Source of the DNA: Lacrimispora xylanolytica
Lineage (GTDB): Bacteria > Bacillota > Clostridia > Lachnospirales > Lachnospiraceae
Direction: 5' to 3'
Length of the DNA: 64,000 nucleotides
Assembly (NCBI RefSeq): GCF_026723765.1
Contig: NZ_CP113524.1
Span: forward strand, 4,051,001-4,115,000
Both the position numbers and the translations under genes were made by a program. The notes under the pieces are model-generated. The model ran no database searches, was not told where the DNA came from, and saw nothing but the letters and a program-made list of their open reading frames with translations. Below, in pieces: positions 59,354-64,000 of this stretch (positions within the stretch are counted from its first letter, which is position 1; each line of letters starts with the position of its first letter).

Positions 59354-59405
59354 ATTAGTATTGTTACTGATTGTATTACTAATAATATCACTGGTATTAT
59401 TATAT
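59354..59405. promoter_or_regulatory. Candidate GntR operator repeats before the desulfidase gene
   Basis: The 52-bp stretch has several overlapping imperfect dyads built from AGTATT, ATTACTAATAAT and GGTATTAT. It lies within 20-70 bp of the desulfidase start, a typical place for a GntR-type repressor to bind. Confidence 0.4.
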
Positions 59406-59510
59406 TTCCACTGCTTTTTTATTTTCTTACTAAAAGCCGTTCCATTTCTCCTCACCCTTGAGCATAACGCAGGAATACTGAAGAAAATAAGGTGATTTAT
59501 GAAAATAACC

Positions 59511-59539
59511 TTACATATTTTTCTAATATTACGTATAAT
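59511..59539 (+). promoter_or_regulatory. Promoter of the GntR gene
   Basis: TTACAT (59511-59516) and TATAAT (59534-59539) with a 17-bp spacer. Confidence 0.65.
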
Positions 59540-59584
59540 AGATTTGTTATCCATTTGATTATGAACGTAAGCTTAGGAGGCTGC

Positions 59585-60205
59585 ATGGAAAAACAGAACT
59601 TAAAGGAAATTGTTTACCACGAGGTATTAAAAAGTATATATTCCTCAGAATATAATCCTCATAAAATCATAACAGAAAATGAACTGATCAAACGCTTCGG
59701 CTACAGCAAATCCCCGATTCGGGATGCATTGGTATCCTTATGCCACGAAGGTGTTTTAAAAAGCATTCCGAGGTATGGTTATGAGGTAGTTCCTCTGACA
59801 GCCGAGGATATTTATCACATACAAGAATATAGAAAAGTGGTGGAAACTTCATTTCTGCACCTTGGATATCCAAATATCACGGACCGGGATTTAAAGGCTT
59901 TGGAAGAACTGAATGCACATTGCTGGAAAGAAACAGAGGATTTGATGGAACGCTGGACAAACAATGCAGACTTTCACACTGCCCTTATTTCCTTTGCCAA
60001 AAATCCATTTGTATATGAAGAGCTTCGCCGCTGCATGAATGTTCTGGGACGTGCCTATGCCCAGCTCCACTGGGATAAATGGAATCGTTTTTCCATGCTC
60101 AATGATATGAAGAACCACGATCTGATCATTCAATCCTTGAGAGAAAAAAACATCGAGCAGGCCATCTCTTATCTGGAAAATGACCTCAATGACTTTGGAA
60201 CTTGA
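59585..60205 (+). CDS. GntR-family regulator (FadR-type)
   Basis: 206 aa from ATG with AGGAGG upstream; the 31-codon upstream extension spans the promoter and is rejected. The winged helix-turn-helix (about 1-70) includes ITENELIKRFGYSKSPIRDALVSL. The all-helical FCD-like effector domain (about 80-205) carries the metal-ligand-like His residues in NADFHTALI and MKNHDLIIQ. FadR-type regulators bind organic acids, often with metal. Its divergent neighbour, the desulfidase operon, is the likely target. Confidence 0.88.
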   Translation: MEKQNLKEIVYHEVLKSIYSSEYNPHKIITENELIKRFGYSKSPIRDALVSLCHEGVLKSIPRYGYEVVPLTAEDIYHIQEYRKVVETSFLHLGYPNITDRDLKALEELNAHCWKETEDLMERWTNNADFHTALISFAKNPFVYEELRRCMNVLGRAYAQLHWDKWNRFSMLNDMKNHDLIIQSLREKNIEQAISYLENDLNDFGT

Positions 60206-60296
60206 TTAGATTCTTTTAAATAAGTCTCTATTAAAGAAACAAAGTTTGTTTTAGCAAACAGTACATTATGCCTAATACATAAATATCTAAGCAACA

Positions 60297-60344
60297 AAAA
60301 CGCTTTGACCGGAGATATTCTTCATCTTCCAATCAAAGCGTTTT
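60297..60344 (+). terminator. Terminator of the GntR gene
   Basis: AAAACGCTTTGA and TCAAAGCGTTTT form a 12-bp stem with a T-rich tail on the plus strand. Confidence 0.75.
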
Positions 60345-60374
60345 CTTATAATTCTAAACAATCCAATTTTAAAT

Positions 60375-60406
60375 AAAAAAGCGCAAACCCAAACCTGGAT
60401 TTACGC
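60375..60406 (-). terminator. Terminator of the rRNA operon
   Basis: On the minus strand GCGTAAATCC-AGG and its partner GGGTTTGCGC form a stem followed by TTTTTT. Confidence 0.75.
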
Positions 60407-60515
60407 ATTTATCACATATTATATATTCTTAACTGGTATATGAAACCTACACATACCCTCAAAACCACACATTGTTATATATCTTTCATCCGTTCTTCCT
60501 CTTACCTAAACCAAC

Positions 60516-63409
<2,894 letters not shown>

Positions 63410-63886
63410 ATTCGATGTTCACCTGCGGGTGCGGGCTACTAATCTAAGATACATAGCGTTGTATCTCTGGTCTTAGGTTTGTTCTCATATCGTACGTCAC
63501 GATACTTGAACGAGTTTTTATTTGGTTACATCTTTCGATGTAACACCTCGGATGTCTTGATGTCGTCTTCTTTCGAAGACTATATCTAGATATATTTCAA
63601 TATGTGGTTTTCAAGGTACGTATGCGACGCAGTCAGTGACCAAAAAGCAATTGCTTTCCCAGTGCACCTACAAGCTCCGCTGCTTTGACTGAAGTTTATC
63701 AGTCATTCGAAAGCTCGATGTACTCAAACTTACGAATCACTGGTAAAAACCAGTTATATAAAACAGCACTGCCCTGCTGAATCAGGTTAACACATTCTTT
63801 AACACAGGTTTCGTTTTTCTCCTCCACCCATTGGAACGTGTCCGTTCTATATAAAACACTCTTTCGAGTGATTTTTTTAAGGTAAT
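63410..63886 (-). other. 5S-23S spacer with 23S processing arm
   Basis: The spacer is about 475 bp and contains no tRNA. GAAAACCACATATTG...ATATATC (63591-63620, minus strand) pairs with GATATAT...ATGTGTGGTTTT at 60457-60488 on the other side of 23S, giving the long stem cut by RNase III. A small hairpin CACTCGAAAGAGTG with four T lies just after 5S (63858-63876). The open frame at 63699-63923 overlaps 5S and is rejected. Confidence 0.7.
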
Positions 63887-64000
63887 CTGGCACCCACCTG
63901 CTCTCCCATGCCGTTTCCAGCATAGTACCATCGGCCGCTTAAGTCTTAACCATCGTGTTCGAGATGGGAACGGGTGTTTCCCCTAAGCGCATCGGCACCA
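63887..64000 (-). rRNA. 5S ribosomal RNA, 5' end at the window edge
   Basis: The minus strand reads GGTGCCGATGCGCTTAGGGG from the right edge, then CACCCGTTCCCATCTCGAAC (loop region) and ends in GGTGGGTGCCAG, which pairs with the 5' end. One or two 5' bases lie beyond the window. It is upstream of 23S in the direction of transcription, so the operon order is 5S before 23S. Confidence 0.93.

Larger units (their letters stand above)
60206..60515. other. Intergenic stretch with two terminators and the 23S 3' flank
   Basis: It holds the GntR gene terminator (60297-60344), the rRNA operon terminator (60375-60406) and one arm of the 23S processing stem (60457-60488). No gene is seen. Confidence 0.75.

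Noticed and set aside
63699..63923. 74-codon minus-strand ORF
   Set aside because: It overlaps 5S rRNA and the spacer; no ribosome binding site.

Overview
The window reads as a chromosomal segment of an endospore-forming, low-to-mid GC Firmicute, most like Lachnospiraceae / Clostridium cluster XIVa (Lacrimispora-like). Pointers are SpoIIID, a SipL-type SPOCS-LysM protein, a CotS-like kinase-fold protein and a YtvI-type membrane protein. A BclA-like collagen protein, a T-box before proS, an L10 leader and strong AGGAGG ribosome binding sites agree with this. Most genes are on the minus strand.

Region by region. 1-1100: start of a flavin reductase-like gene and a WYL-domain regulator that share a TTGACA/TGTCAA palindrome. 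1306-7494: a collagen-like protein of 629 uninterrupted Gly-X-Y triplets with a jelly-roll-like tail but no visible start codon, followed by a complete IS1182-family element (7596-9420). 9435-14700: polysaccharide deacetylase, cold-shock protein with a structured leader, then the ribosomal/transcription block rpmG-secE-nusG-rplK-rplA and rplJ-rplL with its RNA control sites. 14782-19375: rfbD-rfbB-rfbA (no rfbC), a MerR-methyltransferase fusion and a GNAT enzyme. 19418-30741: comFC, recD2, mreB, a candidate small RNA, an ABC-F protein, a CmpB-like membrane protein, phosphoglucomutase, CotS-like protein and cca. 30774-41550: T-box/proS, HD hydrolase, YtvI-like protein, pseudouridine synthase, nitroreductase, a par/Fst-like type I toxin-antitoxin candidate, hemolysin III, GIY-YIG protein, SipL, CysE, a PrcB-domain lipoprotein and an AraC regulator.

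41647-48389 is a six-gene polyamine operon (speA-speE-carboxyspermidine dehydrogenase-carboxyspermidine decarboxylase-aguA-aguB). It makes putrescine from arginine through agmatine and carries parts of two different spermidine routes. It is preceded by a leader of about 390 nt holding a closed structured domain, a terminator and a small upstream ORF. 48908-54434: spoIIID, a SASA-type esterase, a GH3 glycosidase and an AraC regulator (probably plant glycan use). 54739-60205: HD-GYP protein; an operon of cysteine desulfidase-like protein, class I amidotransferase, phosphotransferase and low-molecular-weight tyrosine phosphatase; divergent GntR regulator. 60516-64000: 23S rRNA with a 5S gene placed upstream of it.

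The most interesting signals not explained by ordinary annotation are the convergent toxin/antisense module at 35916-36200, the structured speA leader with its small ORF (48390-48812), the three-hairpin small RNA candidate at 23718-23940, and two mRNA copies of the ribosomal protein L1 binding site. The start-less collagen gene and the unusual 5S position are also notable.
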